Assembly (NCBI GenBank): GCA_036785325.1
Contig: JAXIVH010000001.1
Location: 9,220,878 to 9,284,877, forward strand
Source: Urophycis tenuis
Taxonomy: Eukaryota; Chordata; Actinopteri; Gadiformes; Phycidae
Length of the DNA stretch: 64,000 nt
Reading direction: 5' to 3'
Shown piece by piece: positions 40,220-62,310 of this stretch (position 1 is the first letter of the stretch; each line of letters starts with the position of its first letter). Under the pieces are notes generated by a model. That model worked only from the letters and a program-made list of their open reading frames with translations, did not search any database and was not told the origin of the DNA. A program made the position numbers and the translations under genes.

Positions 40220-43200
40220 ATGGCGGCTTGTGGTTCTCAGTCGGAGACGGAAAACATTCCGGATTACGAATCCATCGATGTTAACACAAAAGCATTTAAT
40301 ATAGGTGCGTTTAGGGACTTGTGGTTAGAAAGACTTAAACCATCGAATTACTCATACCAAGAAGAGGAAGATACAGAATTTGAAACCGAATTTTCCAAAG
40401 AATTTGGGCTCGACGCTGAAACCGTTAATGATCTGAAATCAATTTGCAGGTAATAAACCAATGGCTGTGTGCAAACTACACATATATTAACTACCATAGT
40501 ATATTGTGTTGCTTGCTACACATTTACATAGTTTTCCGTTTGTTTCTGCATCGCTTGAAGCATCGATTCACTTCGCTGCCATCCCGTGGATCAGCACCCA
40601 GATACCAGCGTTGTGCCGCCCGACTCCTCTCTCAGAACATTAATGTAGGCTACACTTGTTCAACTTAACGTTAAGTTACTCTCAAGTCATAACACAATGC
40701 GTCAACCAATGTCGTTACTTTTAACAGACAAAGGAAGAGGAGACAAGATTACAAATCAAATCTGAAAGTCCATAAAATTGGCAGACATGACCTTTATACG
40801 GATGAACTGGTGGGTGTTCAACACAATGTAATATAAAGTACTAATCTCAATAGTAGGACTATACTGAATATCATTTTTTGACATAATTGTATGTTATATT
40901 ATTCATTGTATCTATTCAAAATGTACGTGGGTCAGTCAAGCTTTGGCATACTGTTTGGATTTTAGGAGAGACTGACAGTGGGAAGGAAGCCAGAACATGA
41001 AGAGAACATGATTCCTGAAGGAGAGGTCATTGTCAGTGTCAACATCTACTACCCCATCATCTTTGAGAGAGTGAGTATGGATATGGTCTGTTATCTGACA
41101 AGTTAAAATGTAGAATCAAGTGTATAAGGGCAATGGAAGTTCAAACTTTATTCGACTGTCCATATTCATAGATCCTGTCTTTCCTTAGTTTAAGTACGTT
41201 CGACCGCACATGACTTTGCTGATGACCGGGTCCCACACGTTGGCAAACTTGAGGGACGCTATTTGCTGTGTCAGTGACTTGCAAGTGTGTGGCGAGTTCA
41301 GCAACACGCCTGACATCGCTCCTGACTTCATCAGCAAGGTGAGAGGCACACAGAGGCCAGGTGCTGCTTACTGGGGCAGCATCATGTGACCATCAAGCAC
41401 TACTTTGACCTGCATTGAATACATGCATTTTTTTACGACTCATTTGAGTGAATGAATGAATGAATGAGTACTCTCAAACCAGCTGATGGGATAACTGTTT
41501 TGTACTGTTGTTTGATAACGCCTTTGTGTATACTATGTCAGATGGGCCTTATGATGTTGTGCCTGTCCACATTTAGTTAAATGTCTTTTTTGAAGTGCTC
41601 TCACTCAGTGGGTTGTTTATTGTTTTAGGATCATTACAAGTCGGCCTTCTTCTTCCTGGAGGGCGTTTTCTACAATGACATGAGGTTCCCGGAGTGTCAG
41701 GACATCAGTAGGTCAGCTAGTTTACTCACCATGGATTAATTATCCCTGACTTGTTGGATACTAAAACTGTACTGGTTCTCAATGCAAAATCCTATTTCTA
41801 TAAACACATGAATCTGATCCAATTCCAGAACATGACACTAATGCTGTGGCCTGAGAAAGTCAAATATTCAGATGGATATCTGTTCTAGAATGTTGTATTC
41901 CACAAATAATTCGCTGTGTTCCGCCACTAAATTGTTTCGTATTGGTGCAGTGTTGAAATGTGAGATTATGCTACATTTCGGATGATTATGAATGAACGAA
42001 CCGAAATGAAAAGGCACATCTCCAAAGTTCAGTCAGGACCATCGCTAACCTCATGCTGTTCTGACGTGACTAGAAGACCTAAAGCCATTTCCTCCCACAT
42101 CTCTTTTACAAACGAGCCATACAGAACGCAGTAGCCGTGGCCTTTGCTCCCCTCCTCCTCTAGGTGGAGGGCAAACAAGGCTCTGTAACGCTGTATAGAC
42201 TCATCTCTGTCTATGATCCAAATTGACTCATTCAAGACCGGGGATAGATGTTATGAGGTTGAAGAACATTGAATTAGTGAGAGTACCAGAAGCGCTCATC
42301 TTGTGATAATGAGCTCTTGAGATAAGTCTGCCACAATTTTGACCTCATTATCACAAGACTGTGTGCTTCCGTGAAATGGCTTGCAAATAATGGTTAAACC
42401 TTGTGAGTATGTTAAACCATTTGCAAATAAAAAGTTGGAACGTCAAACCAAACCACAACTGTCTCGGCGCTTCACGGTAACTGTAGATAAAGAATGCGGT
42501 GTTTGGTGTCAGAAGGAAGATAAAATATTTTCGTGAACAGTTGTACGCGTGAGGTGTCATAAGTTTCTTATGCATTGTAATATGCCAGTAATCATAGCGA
42601 CGACGTATATGATCGTGTACATGTTACATCTGTATCTGTTATTTATATTAACTTTAGATTTAGTAATGTGGAGCTTTTAGCCAAAACAACTTGCAAGTGA
42701 GGCTAAGAACAAAGCACCCAATCCAAGTTTGACCGAAGTCTGTTCGATTCAGAGTCAAAGTTTAAATGTGAAAGATATTTGTAAAGAGATTATTTTTGTA
42801 TTTGAATTCTCTATCTATTAATTCTCCAGCACCACGATGGAATGGGCAAAGAGCCGCAACTTCCCTTCCTACCGGCAAGCCAAGATGGAGGACACCAAGT
42901 TTGTGGATCTGAAGATCAAAGTGGGCTTCCCCTATCTTTACTGTCACCAGGGAGACTGCGAGCACATTGTCATCATCACAGATGTGAGGCAAGTACGGTC
43001 CATTCAAACCACCGATGCATGTTATTTCTGACATGCTTACTTTCTGCCTACAGGGAAGTTGGTTTTAAATACACGTTTGTAACTGTATGGAGTTTTGTAT
43101 TTCAATGTACACATTTACATTTGTTGCATGTGTAGAGCATGCTTATCCAGCTCAGAGAGCATGCGTATGCGGCACATACTGGATTTCTGTTCTCCCAAGG

Positions 43201-45456
43201 CCTCTGTTTTTAGTTCCTTAAGATATCTGGCTTGTTGTAGCATTTTACCATGAATTCATCAATGTCATGAATGTGACAACCTTATGTGTTTTTTCTTTAA
43301 GGCACAAAGCAAAGTATTATACATAATTTAAATACAGTTTCAGTTTCTGGTTGCATTCTTGCAGACTGTCCCATAAGAGCGACTGTCTGGACAAGAAGCT
43401 CTACCCTCTCCTGACCCACAAGCACAGGGTCACCACGCGCAAATGTACGGTCTGCCACGTCTACATTGGCAGGCAAGTTACAATTCACAATGCAAGACCA
43501 TGTTGCTCTTTGCTAGGCTTTGTAAATGAGACAATGGTAACGCAAATATAGAAATAACTTTCAGAGTGGCCGACTCTCGCACATTCAGCGCCAAACTGGC
43601 GTAGGTGAGCCTGTTCACGCACTCTCGCGGTCTCTCCACCTATTTCTCCCTCTAATGACGCGCTATTTAGAAAACCATGCGTACAGACTCCATAGTGCTC
43701 TACATTGAAGGCTTTGAATTCTAAAAGCAATCTGACAGATGGTGAGCCTCCACCATTACCAGTAGGGACAGACCAGCAATCCGGAGATTTAGGAAGGTTC
43801 CTGAATGGCCAATCCATTCCAGTCCGAACCAGTCGGCGGACACTTGAACGTTTTTGCTTTTATTGCTCCATAATGTAAGCTTGCATATAATCGTACAGAA
43901 ACGTGAAGAGCACTTGACCATGACATCTGAAGGTCTGACCGCTGGCCCCATGGCCACACCCTAGTAACGATGACCCGCTGAAGCAAGGTTTAGCCCTCTT
44001 AGTTTTACGATCGGCCCACAGTAATTATAGGCCTTAAGAGTTTTATTTGTATATACATGCACACCCACACACACCAAGTTCCAATTTGAACCAATAGGCC
44101 TACATGAAATGAGCGTGGGTTTCTTGAACAACTTCTTGAAAAAAACTCTCCCGATACCTCAAACAATACATATACCTAATACCTAATTTTATGAATCCAT
44201 ACTTTTAAACATTTTAAAAACATGTTTTATTTAGGTCAAAGGCATGGGGCTTTCTGGGATATTAATACTAAATGGGTAGGGGCTTTATTTGAACACAGGT
44301 CATATGCAGACTGATGTCTTGTTTGAGTTGTCGTGCAGTGATTATAAATCAAATAAATAAATTCTAAATTATATAGAATATAATATATTGTCTAAATTAT
44401 ATAGGGGAGTCACAAAGTCCCACACTGGTGGTCATTGGGGTCCAACATGTTTTGTTATGGTTGAGATTGAAGACGAGCTGTCCCATTAAAGGGATATTCC
44501 GCCATTTTTGGAAATAAGCTCATTTTCCACCTCCCCTCGAGCAAAACAATCGATCTTTACCCTTTTCCCGTTCATCCAGCCGTTCTGTGAGTCTGGCGGT
44601 ACAACTTTTAGCTGTAGCTTAGCATAGATCATTGAATCGGATTAGACCATTGGCATCTCGCCCGCTTAGAAGTGACTACGATTTCCGGAATTTTTCCCAT
44701 TTAAAACTTGTCTCTTCTCAAGTTTGAAAGTGCAATAAGACCGACGGAAAATGAAACGTGGCGATTTTCTAGGCTGATTTTACCCGGAACTATACTCTCA
44801 TTCTGGCGTAATAATCAAGGAAAGTTGCAAAGGTACCATGGGCGCAGTGATATGAAGCAGCGCCTCAATAGTCCCTGTAGGCTTCTTCCGGCAATACAAC
44901 CAACGTGATTACCTGCTATTACCGGTGGTATACCGGGACTATACTTTGAGGCGCGTCATGCCAATGGTCTAATCCGATTCAATGATCTATGCTAAGCTAC
45001 AGCTAAAAGTTGTACCGCCAGACTCACAGAACGGCTGGATGAACGGGAAAAGGGTAAAGATCGATTGTTTTGCTCGAGGGAAGGTGGAAAATTAGCTTAT
45101 TTCCAAAAATGGCGGAATATCCCTTTGACTCCACTGTAACCACTGCAGCAATGTCTCCCGTGTGAAACGCTGCACAGAACGGTAAAATAGGACCTGAGAT
45201 ACCATTGGTGAAAATGTTTAGTGGACGTTTTACAAATATGTCAGTGTTTTAAGCCGTTTCATGTCAATGTGAGCTGTCAAAGTTGATTTGTCCAATATCA
45301 TCATCCAGATGGCTGACGACCAACGACCATTTTGCGCCGTGTGAGCCGTGCCTCTTCTGTGACAAATGCTTCCGGATGCTTCACTACGACGAGCGTGGAA
45401 ACAAGTTGGGGGACTTCCTAGCGTACCCTTACGTCGACCCGGGTGCATTCAACTGA
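40220..45456 (+). CDS. snapc3: snRNA-activating protein complex subunit 3
   Basis: Exons: 40220-40449, 40728-40809, 40966-41070, 41189-41338, 41629-41711, 42830-42988, 43365-43472, 45309-45456. They join in frame to 354 residues; the human protein has 411, the difference being mostly N-terminal. SNAP50 landmarks are [49 protein letters not shown] and the C-terminus [19 protein letters not shown]. Zinc-ligand candidates are KCTVC and [10 protein letters not shown]. The subunit is part of SNAPc, which binds the proximal sequence element of snRNA genes for Pol II and Pol III. I chose the ATG in AAAATGGCGGC; an in-frame ATG at 40163 would add 19 residues that look untranslated. Introns 6 and 7 both start with GC (AG|GCAAGT). 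Intron 7 holds foldback element copy 2. Confidence 0.93.
42299..42358. repeat. Short inverted repeat in snapc3 intron 5
   Basis: CTTGTGATAATGAG and its exact complement CTCATTATCACAAG are separated by about 30 bases. The sequence could form a hairpin. No function can be inferred. Confidence 0.7.
44490..45124. mobile_element. TTAA-flanked foldback DNA element, copy 2
   Basis: Reverse-orientation copy of the 3075-3731 element, with the same AGGGATATTCCGCC termini and long inverted arms. It is flanked by TTAA on the left (44486-44489) and TTGA on the right (45125-45128), so the duplication has decayed by one base. It sits in the last snapc3 intron, 184 bases before the terminal exon acceptor. 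Confidence 0.78.
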
Positions 45457-46050
45457 AGTCCACGTTTAAATGGATTTACTTTTGTATGTTGTGTTCAACT
45501 GTTATGTTTCCATGAAAACTTTGTTCGTTTATATGGGGAAAAACACAATTTGCTCATTTCAGTTTGTCAACTTCGACAATGAAGCACTTTCTGTAAATAT
45601 TTTGCGTCACTGATAATTTACTATTTGTGTGGCCAGTGGTCTGATGAGGGGGAACCAGGTCTTGTCTGTAGGGTGAAAAGGTTGAATTGACCTTTTTGAA
45701 GTGTCTTATGAGGTTTTTCCACGTTTCACCTGAGAATATTATTTAGTGATTACATCAAAGGAAGTTTTATGGACACATCTTTACCTGTCATAGCCAAATT
45801 ACATTAATTTGAGATGATTAGAAAATCTGTATTTCTTCATTGTCCAAAATCAATGAGTCCTCAATGCTCAACGAATTTCTTCAGCATATTCAGAACAACA
45901 CTTAAGAGGGAAAACATTTGAGAAACTGCTTTATTAGTGGACGCTATGATAGACAGGAAAAATACTCTTATTTACATTTGTTAGAGAAACACTTCGAACA
46001 TGGTTGAATTAAAGCACATTTTGGCAAAATAAACTTTGGCGTCCATCATT
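45457..46050. promoter_or_regulatory. Converging 3' ends of snapc3 and psip1
   Basis: Downstream of the snapc3 stop an AATAAA lies at 46028-46033 on the plus strand. On the minus strand an AATAAA (TTTATT, 45930-45935) lies downstream of the psip1 stop. If both are used, the two 3' untranslated regions overlap by about 100 bases or more as a natural antisense pair. Confidence 0.45.
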
Positions 46051-46507
46051 TCCCTACTGTGCACTTGAAATACACCGACATCAAAATACAATAGTGAAAC
46101 TACTTAATCCACTAACTCAGCTTTTATACAAAGAACCTGACTAACAAACAGCTCCTTCGGAAGTTCAGTCTTTGCTAAACTGCAACATGTAACTCTTGAA
46201 TGACAACATTGAAATACACCCTACCGAAAATGTATTGTACACAGGGTTTGGCATCTCCAATTGAAATGTGCATTTGGTGAAAAGATATTTTTAAGCAAGC
46301 TATCACAATGAACAGCTGAACTAAAAGCATTAAAAAAAGATTTTGACAATGTTACTTGTGGACAAGACATATGCACTTGATAACTGTGAGGCACATTGAT
46401 AGGCCATAGTATTGGAATCTGGTGCCCATTTTGTAAATATACATAAAGACAACATCATCTAAGCAAAATGAGGGAAAAGTATAATTTCTCCAGAAATGTT
46501 TGTAGAC

Positions 46508-56082
<9,575 letters not shown>

Positions 56083-56503
56083 TTACGCATGGCGCACTGA
56101 CTTTAGTGGGCGTGTGGCCTCTTAAGCACTTCCACGCATTCAGCACGCAACTTATTCATGTGCTTTCAGTTTAGTCTCCATCCAATGTCAAAATGAACAA
56201 ACACACACAGTGCACGTCATCACATCACGTTAAGCCGTTCACACAATAAGCAAAATAGGTAGGCCTATAGGTCAATTGTAAACAAAAAAGTGAATAGATG
56301 CACTACGGGAGATAGAGTTCACCTTTACCAGTGTATGTAACAGGCAACCTGCTAGCTAGCTCGATAAATACATCGTATAATACATACAGTACATATCCGT
56401 GTGGTTAACCTTCAGCAACGTCTTATTACATGCCTACTCAACATCACCGCTGACTTTGATTCTTGGATAAAGGATGCATTTGTAGAGTCTAAGCGCTGTT
56501 TAC

Positions 56504-56580
56504 CTGAACGGACAGCAGTGCTCTTCCCGTAACACACTGCACGTTTTCCGCTCCCGCGCTGTAGTGCAACGGACTATACC
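56504..56580 (-). promoter_or_regulatory. Probable psip1 5' untranslated exon and promoter
   Basis: On the minus strand, CTGTCCGTTCAG|GTAAAC gives a donor at 56503, and the start-codon exon has an acceptor at 56030 (CTATTTTAG). The sequence around 56530-56575 is GC-rich. The transcription start is not determinable. Confidence 0.5.
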
Positions 56581-56859
56581 AAACAATTCCCAAATAGAGG
56601 GGGTTTCTGTTTTTCATCTAAATAATGTATGGGTAGTTTTCGGATATAAATGGTACTTATTTGTTCGTGATAAACCTTTAACTAAGAAATACATATTAAA
56701 AAGAATGAATATGACATAAGGTCGTAACTTGAGTAAATATATGATACTCACATACGAAGGCTACCCCGGATGCGATTGGACGTAACTCGTATGATCAACT
56801 ATTGGTGAGCAAAAGATCATTGGTGGTACTGATGCTGAAGTACACGAGGAGTGAACGGG

Positions 56860-57010
56860 CTGAATAGGGTTACTAAAAATAACCCTATTACTTACACTGA
56901 CCCTGATAGTTATAGGGTTAGTATTAGTATAAGGGTCAGGGTTAGTCGTAGGGTTAGGGTTATGACTAACGCTCACCCAAATACTTACCCAAATACCATT
57001 ATTTTTCATC
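56860..57010. repeat. Telomere-like TTAGGG/CCCTAA tract
   Basis: Degenerate CCCTAA-type words (AATAACCCTATT) are followed by several GGGTTAG words (TAGGGTTAGTATTAG, GGGTCAGGGTTAGTCGTAGG, GTTAGGGTTATG), and near 57030 by CTAACCCTCG. The repeats are imperfect and short. Confidence 0.5.
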
Positions 57011-59085
57011 GGTCCTACTCGACTCTAACCCTCGACTCTATTATTTTGTTGCTTTTGCATTAGTTTTTTTTCACTTTTGATTTACATTTAGCCGTTCTCC
57101 TCATAGCACTCATTATTTATTTAATTGTATTATTTATTTATTTTGTATTATATTAGATTATTTATGAAGGCTCTTCCCTCTGTGATTTTTAATATCTGCT
57201 TTTGATTATGATTAAAGCACTAATGCATGCTTTATTTTTTATTAGTTTGAATTTAATTGTGCTTTATTACAGCACTTTATTGGTTTTACTGTTGTTGCTG
57301 GATTATGATTCCCTACCCCTTCCTATCATAGCATTTAAATTTTTATTTCGACCCACAGTGATTTGAACCGAACCCAGCCTTATCTCCTCCTCGGTTCCAA
57401 CTTTGTCTGCCTACTGCCCCCCAGAGGACAGTCTCGGCTGCTACAACACAGTCAAACGGTAGCACCACTTAGGAAGTAGTGTGGACTACTTCCCTTCAAA
57501 GCTAGGGGGCATTGGGTAGGGTAGTCTGAGGGTAGTTATATGCCATTTAAGGGCAACCACGTAAAATCGACTATTTCGTTCTTGCCAAGTTAACCAGAGG
57601 TGCCTCATTAGTTCATTACTTGGGTTGACTCATTAGTTCACCTGTTGTAGCTGGCGCGTTTTGTTTGGTCTCAGGGAAGTTCACCTGTTGGGGCTCTCTG
57701 TTGCCCAACCGTGTTGCACACGGTGATCTTAATATACATTTTAGAAATGTAACAGCAACGTGTAGGTGACTCATTATACTGTTCTTTTTTCACAGGTTAA
57801 TTTTGATTACTTCATGATAACATAATTCACTTTTTCTGGGCCAGCTGTTTGTAGGCTTACCTAGAACATTTATTTTTCAGACCACCACTAATTCAAATGT
57901 ATATGATCGAAAGTTGGATGTTGTGGACGTTATTTCGGTGTCATTTGTCATGAACTGGTATGTAACTCGTGAAATTATGTTGAGTTCATCGGTTTCAGTT
58001 GTGTTTGGACATAGTCCATCCAATATGGCGTGCACATCAGACTACCTCATTACATTTTGTTGGCGATAATCCGCCATTTTGAGGGGACAAGAGTTGCGTA
58101 TAATGTATCTGGATGAATGATACTTTGATTAAACCTAGGTCAGTTTAAACTATTTTGCCATGGCTTGCATGAGAAACGCCGTGGCAGTTTCAAACACAAT
58201 GTCTTTCTATAATGACAACAATTACAGAACAATGACCAATAAACCATTACCACCAACACACTAACACACACTGACATTGGACGAAATGCTTTCTAAAAAA
58301 TCATAAAAGTATTCTACCCTTTTCTGTTCTAAAAAAAATCGGATACAAATCCAAAGTGTTATTTTTTCTGGTGTGACTGCTCTCGACTCCCTGGGTCACA
58401 ATATAAATGCATATATGACGTATGACTCCAATAATATATCATATTAGACCTGCATCAATTTAACCATTTGGTATTTGTTCTATATAAATGTTTGATTGTG
58501 AAAGCATACTTTTATTACTTTAATTATACTTTTATACGGTGGTTTGTATGTGTAGGCTACTTGGCGCCCTCCAGTGGTTTAATCGCTTTAGATGTAGTCC
58601 AGCATGGACCCTCTTCAACAGCACAACTGTACCCTCTTTCGCTAGTTTTTTAGAGGCTTTGTCATAGTGGACTCTCCCTCAACTATGAGTTGATATAGAC
58701 CTGTGTGTCTGTTTACATGCATGCGCATGTGTGCATCAGTATATGGAAGCCTGCTTGTTTGTGCATGTGTGTGTGTGTGTGTGTGTGTGCGCGTGGAAAA
58801 GTGTGAGGATGCATGTGTCCATGCGCAGTAGTGCATGCAAGCGCATTAAGCACAATGGAAGGAGATGCTGATAAATGTGAAGGACAGGCCCATTAGCCGC
58901 AGGGTCCCAGAGATGGGGATTGGGGAGACGCGGAGGCCGAGATGGACAAGAGGAGAGCGGACAAGACAAAGGGAGGAGGAGGGGGAGAGGGGAGGCCCCG
59001 GCCGATGCCCAGGAATAACTCAGAGGAGCTGGCCGGCCCCCCCGCCTGGCCTGGGAGGAGCAGACCTTGACGCTGGAACCCAGCC
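57011..59085. other. Intergenic stretch upstream of psip1
   Basis: I see no coding exon. A (TG)n tract at about 58765-58790 and a purine-rich GC-rich stretch at 58900-59060 are the only notable features. GGAAGTAGTGTGGACTACTT near 57472 is a small hairpin. Confidence 0.45.
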
Positions 59086-59086
59086 A

Positions 59087-59087
<1 letters not shown>

Positions 59088-59182
<95 letters not shown>
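59088..59182. repeat. (CA)n microsatellite
   Basis: About 47 uninterrupted CA units. Long frames on both strands in this region are produced by the repeat. Confidence 0.97.
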
Positions 59183-59183
<1 letters not shown>

Positions 59184-59464
59184 CTATCTGCTCACATCCC
59201 TGCTCCTCCTGTAGTTAGTGTGTGTGTGTGTGTGTAGGTGGATGAGTGTGTGTGCTAGTAGCATGTATTAAGTGTATCTTGGTAAGTTTAGTTTCTGTTG
59301 TGACAATTGTGTGTGTTGTTTTTTTCAATTAACTGTCCAGATTGCTCTGAGGGCCACAGAGTCCGGCTATAACACACATTTGTTAACATGCAGGAGGTTC
59401 TGCTGCATAAAGAGGGACCACATTATAGTTGGTCCATGGCATTTGTAATCACCTTCACTCCCAC

Positions 59465-59575
59465 CCATCTCAGAATCAGAATCAGAAACAAGTTTATTGC
59501 CAAGTAGGTTTGCACCTACAAGGAATTTGACTTGGTGCAATTGGTGCAAGAGAAAAAAAAAAAAAAAAAAAAATC
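59465..59575 (-). mobile_element. LINE 3' tail remnant
   Basis: AGAATCAGAATCAGAAACAA, GTTTATTGCCAAGTAGGTTT and GCACCTACAAGGAATTTGAC are the complement of a fish L2-like 3' end (compare 8060-8106 and 31105-31150). A poly-A run of about 21 bases follows at 59555-59574. Confidence 0.7.
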
Positions 59576-60420
59576 TCAGGATCGTAAAGCCTTTTGCTCG
59601 TGTTATGTATAACATATGTTGGAATCTATTGTACATGTTCATAATCAACAAGATCATTTCCAAATTCACGTTTGAACCCTTGGTATGTTGTATCACTCAC
59701 ACAATGCCCTCTTTATAACCATGCATGATCCACGTACACATGCTATTTTCAATCAAAAGGCGTCTGCGAGAACGCTCATTCTGCCATCTCTTGGTCAAAA
59801 TAAAAACAAACAAACGACAACCGACAACACACTTCTGTGTGACATTGTCTCAAGATCACCTTTCCAACGCATCGTGAGTGATGGTGTCCTTGAGCTCAGT
59901 GTGTGTGTGTGTGTGTGTGTGTGTGTCATATACATGGATTGGCATCTTTCCTTATACTTGCTGGCAAAGCCTCACCTAGTTGAAGGGGGCTGGGCAGGGG
60001 TGTCTTTGGAGAATGATAAAGTAGTCACCAGCCAGGTCAGCATATTCATTAACTCCCACTCTCTCCCTCTCTCTTTAGCAAGTAGTACTACTCCATAAAG
60101 TACTTGCTTCATGTCCCAAGGTCTCAGGGAAGAACACACACATGTGTAGCACACATGACCTAGTTCCCCAACTTAATAGATGTTCTGCATTCATGCAGGA
60201 CCCATGCTAAGCCGTTTCATCTTTATTTTTTAGTTTGGCTGCTATACAAATGACTAAAACAAGTAGATATGTACAAGTAGATACAAGTAGACAACATGAC
60301 TGTGTTGTCTACTTGTTTTGTTAGCTTCTTGACATTATTGGTCTCGATTGAGTGTAGTGATAACAATCAAACCCATCTGGAAACTGCACCCCGTGTGTTG
60401 TAATTATAGTGAAGTTAAGT
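59576..60420. other. Intergenic stretch with a small hairpin
   Basis: No gene is seen. A (GT)n tract lies at about 59898-59926. ACAAGTAGAT-type words repeat at 60260-60290, and ACAAGTAGACAACA pairs with its exact complement (60283-60316). Confidence 0.5.
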
Positions 60421-61300
60421 TGCTTTACTCAACACCATGAAGAATGAATCCAGGGGTTGGAACAGCGTGCCGATTTCGTTCCAAAGGAGGCGTTGGAGAG
60501 CTTCACATCGTACCTCCGAAAAGCGCACAGAGATGGGGGGGGGGGGGGGGGGGGGGGAGAGGGGCAGGTCCTGAGGACAGCAGGCGAGGTGTGTGAAGGC
60601 AGGGGATGACAGATGCTTCTGTCAGCGTTCCAACCGTTCGCCACTTTGTGGGAGCAGCGCAGATGCACCTCCACCTCCCCCCTCCCAACTCCTCTTCCTC
60701 CTCCTCCTCCTCCTCCTCCTCCTCCTCCTCCTCCTCCCCCTCCTCCTCTAGGCCTCCCTATACCTGTTCTTCCTCCTTTCCTGGACAGGCTGTGATGTGG
60801 GGTGGATAACAAGAGCAGAGCGGTCCTCACAGCGGTATGGCTGTGACCACACCGGTGTGCGGGGTGATCGGAGGAGAGGTGGGGGGGGAGCGGGGGTTGA
60901 TGGAGGAGGAGCAAGGCCCCTGGAACCAGGACCCTCAGGTCTGGGAGGGGGATGAGGAGGGAGGGGGGGGGGGGGGGGGTTGAGAGGGGTGTTATAAATG
61001 TGGGGGTCAGCGCGTGAGGACAGGGGAAGGGCTCTCTCTCACTGGGCTCCGGGCGCCAGCTGAGATGAGGGGGTCCGCCGCGGTCCTTGCCTGCGAGGGA
61101 AGCAGATGTTTTCGCTCGGGGGCCGAGCCAAGTTCCGCAGCTCCGACCTTCAGCTGCTTGGAGGTCAGGCCGTTTCACGAGGAGGGGCTGCGCGCGCGCG
61201 GGACATTTCCGGCGGCAAACGCTTCAACTTTGACGCAACAACATATTAATTACGGCGGCGGACCTATAGGGCAGAGAGGGTTGTAGCGGAACATCCCACC
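60421..61300. other. GC-rich region before the assembly gap
   Basis: It contains a 23-base G run (60535-60557), a (CTC)n tract (about 60695-60737), another G run near 60963-60980 and a CpG-rich segment at 61050-61260 including GCGCGCGCGCGGG. It could be a CpG-island promoter, but I cannot define an exon. The 249-residue frame here is repeat-driven. Confidence 0.4.
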
Positions 61301-61500
61301 NNNNNNNNNNNNNNNNNNNNNNNNNNNNNNNNNNNNNNNNNNNNNNNNNNNNNNNNNNNNNNNNNNNNNNNNNNNNNNNNNNNNNNNNNNNNNNNNNNNN
61401 NNNNNNNNNNNNNNNNNNNNNNNNNNNNNNNNNNNNNNNNNNNNNNNNNNNNNNNNNNNNNNNNNNNNNNNNNNNNNNNNNNNNNNNNNNNNNNNNNNNN
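61301..61500. other. Assembly gap
   Basis: 200 N characters. The round number suggests a placeholder size. It is flanked on the right by CA-rich sequence (61501-61618), the likely cause of the break. Confidence 0.98.
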
Positions 61501-61582
61501 CACACACACACACTCACACATATACCCAAACACACACACATACACACACACACACCCACATACACACACTCACACATATACC

Positions 61583-61618
<36 letters not shown>
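61501..61618. repeat. CA-rich compound microsatellite
   Basis: (CA)n with repeated ACTCACACATATACCCAAA interruptions, so it is a higher-order repeat of about 60 bases occurring about twice. Confidence 0.9.
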
Positions 61619-61620
<2 letters not shown>

Positions 61621-62310
61621 GTGGGGTGGTGTGGGGGGGAAGCGTGTTCCTGTTGGTTGCCAGAGCAAACATGACATCCCCTCTGGAGCTCATATCAATT
61701 TGTAACATGACCCCCACCCCCCCCACCCCACCTCACCCACCTCCCCGCCACCGTCACCACCACCGCGCCACCGCCCGTCATGTTAGGCCCCCCCACCCCC
61801 CCTTTCCTCCACTCCAGGTCGCTTTGTCCAGACCGTCCCTCATCTTCTCCACCTGCATGGGCCTCCATTGTCCTCTCTCTGCTGAACCACTCTGCTGTTG
61901 TTCTGCTCTGGCTGTATTGTTTTTGTTGTTACTGGGATCATTGTCATGACGATGATGAAGAGTACTGTTTGCGTTGTCATTGTTGTTAATATAAGCACAT
62001 TGTTATTAGTCGTGGTGTTGGTATTAGGAGGAAGATTTTTACTATGATTGTTGTTATCATTATTAATTATATTTTCATATTTATTATCAGCATGATTAGT
62101 ATTATGGAATAGGGGTGTTATAAGTGTCAGTGTCAATGTCAGTGAAAGAATCATATGGATATATCTTTCAATACATTTGAGTAATTTCTGGGAGACTTTC
62201 CTTTGTATAATATACAAAAGTCTCCAAGAAATGACTAAGAAATTACTAGATTCTTAATTATGCTCCCATTCCCTCATCCATATTTTATATTACAAAAAAT
62301 AAACAACGAG
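61619..62310. other. Pyrimidine-rich then AT-rich non-coding sequence
   Basis: 61705-61810 is C-rich with CACC repeats. After 61910 it becomes AT-rich with TTGTTGTTA-type words. An imperfect palindrome lies at 62181-62247. I find no exon. Confidence 0.4.

Noticed and set aside
41712..42829. Additional snapc3 exon in intron 5
   Set aside because: The flanking exons join in frame directly and no segment between them keeps a family motif.
58736..59218. Frames through the (CA)n tract
   Set aside because: Cys-Val and Thr-His repeats come from the dinucleotide repeat.
60429..61178. 249-residue minus-strand frame
   Set aside because: It is driven by G and CTC runs giving poly-Gly and poly-Pro, with no domain.
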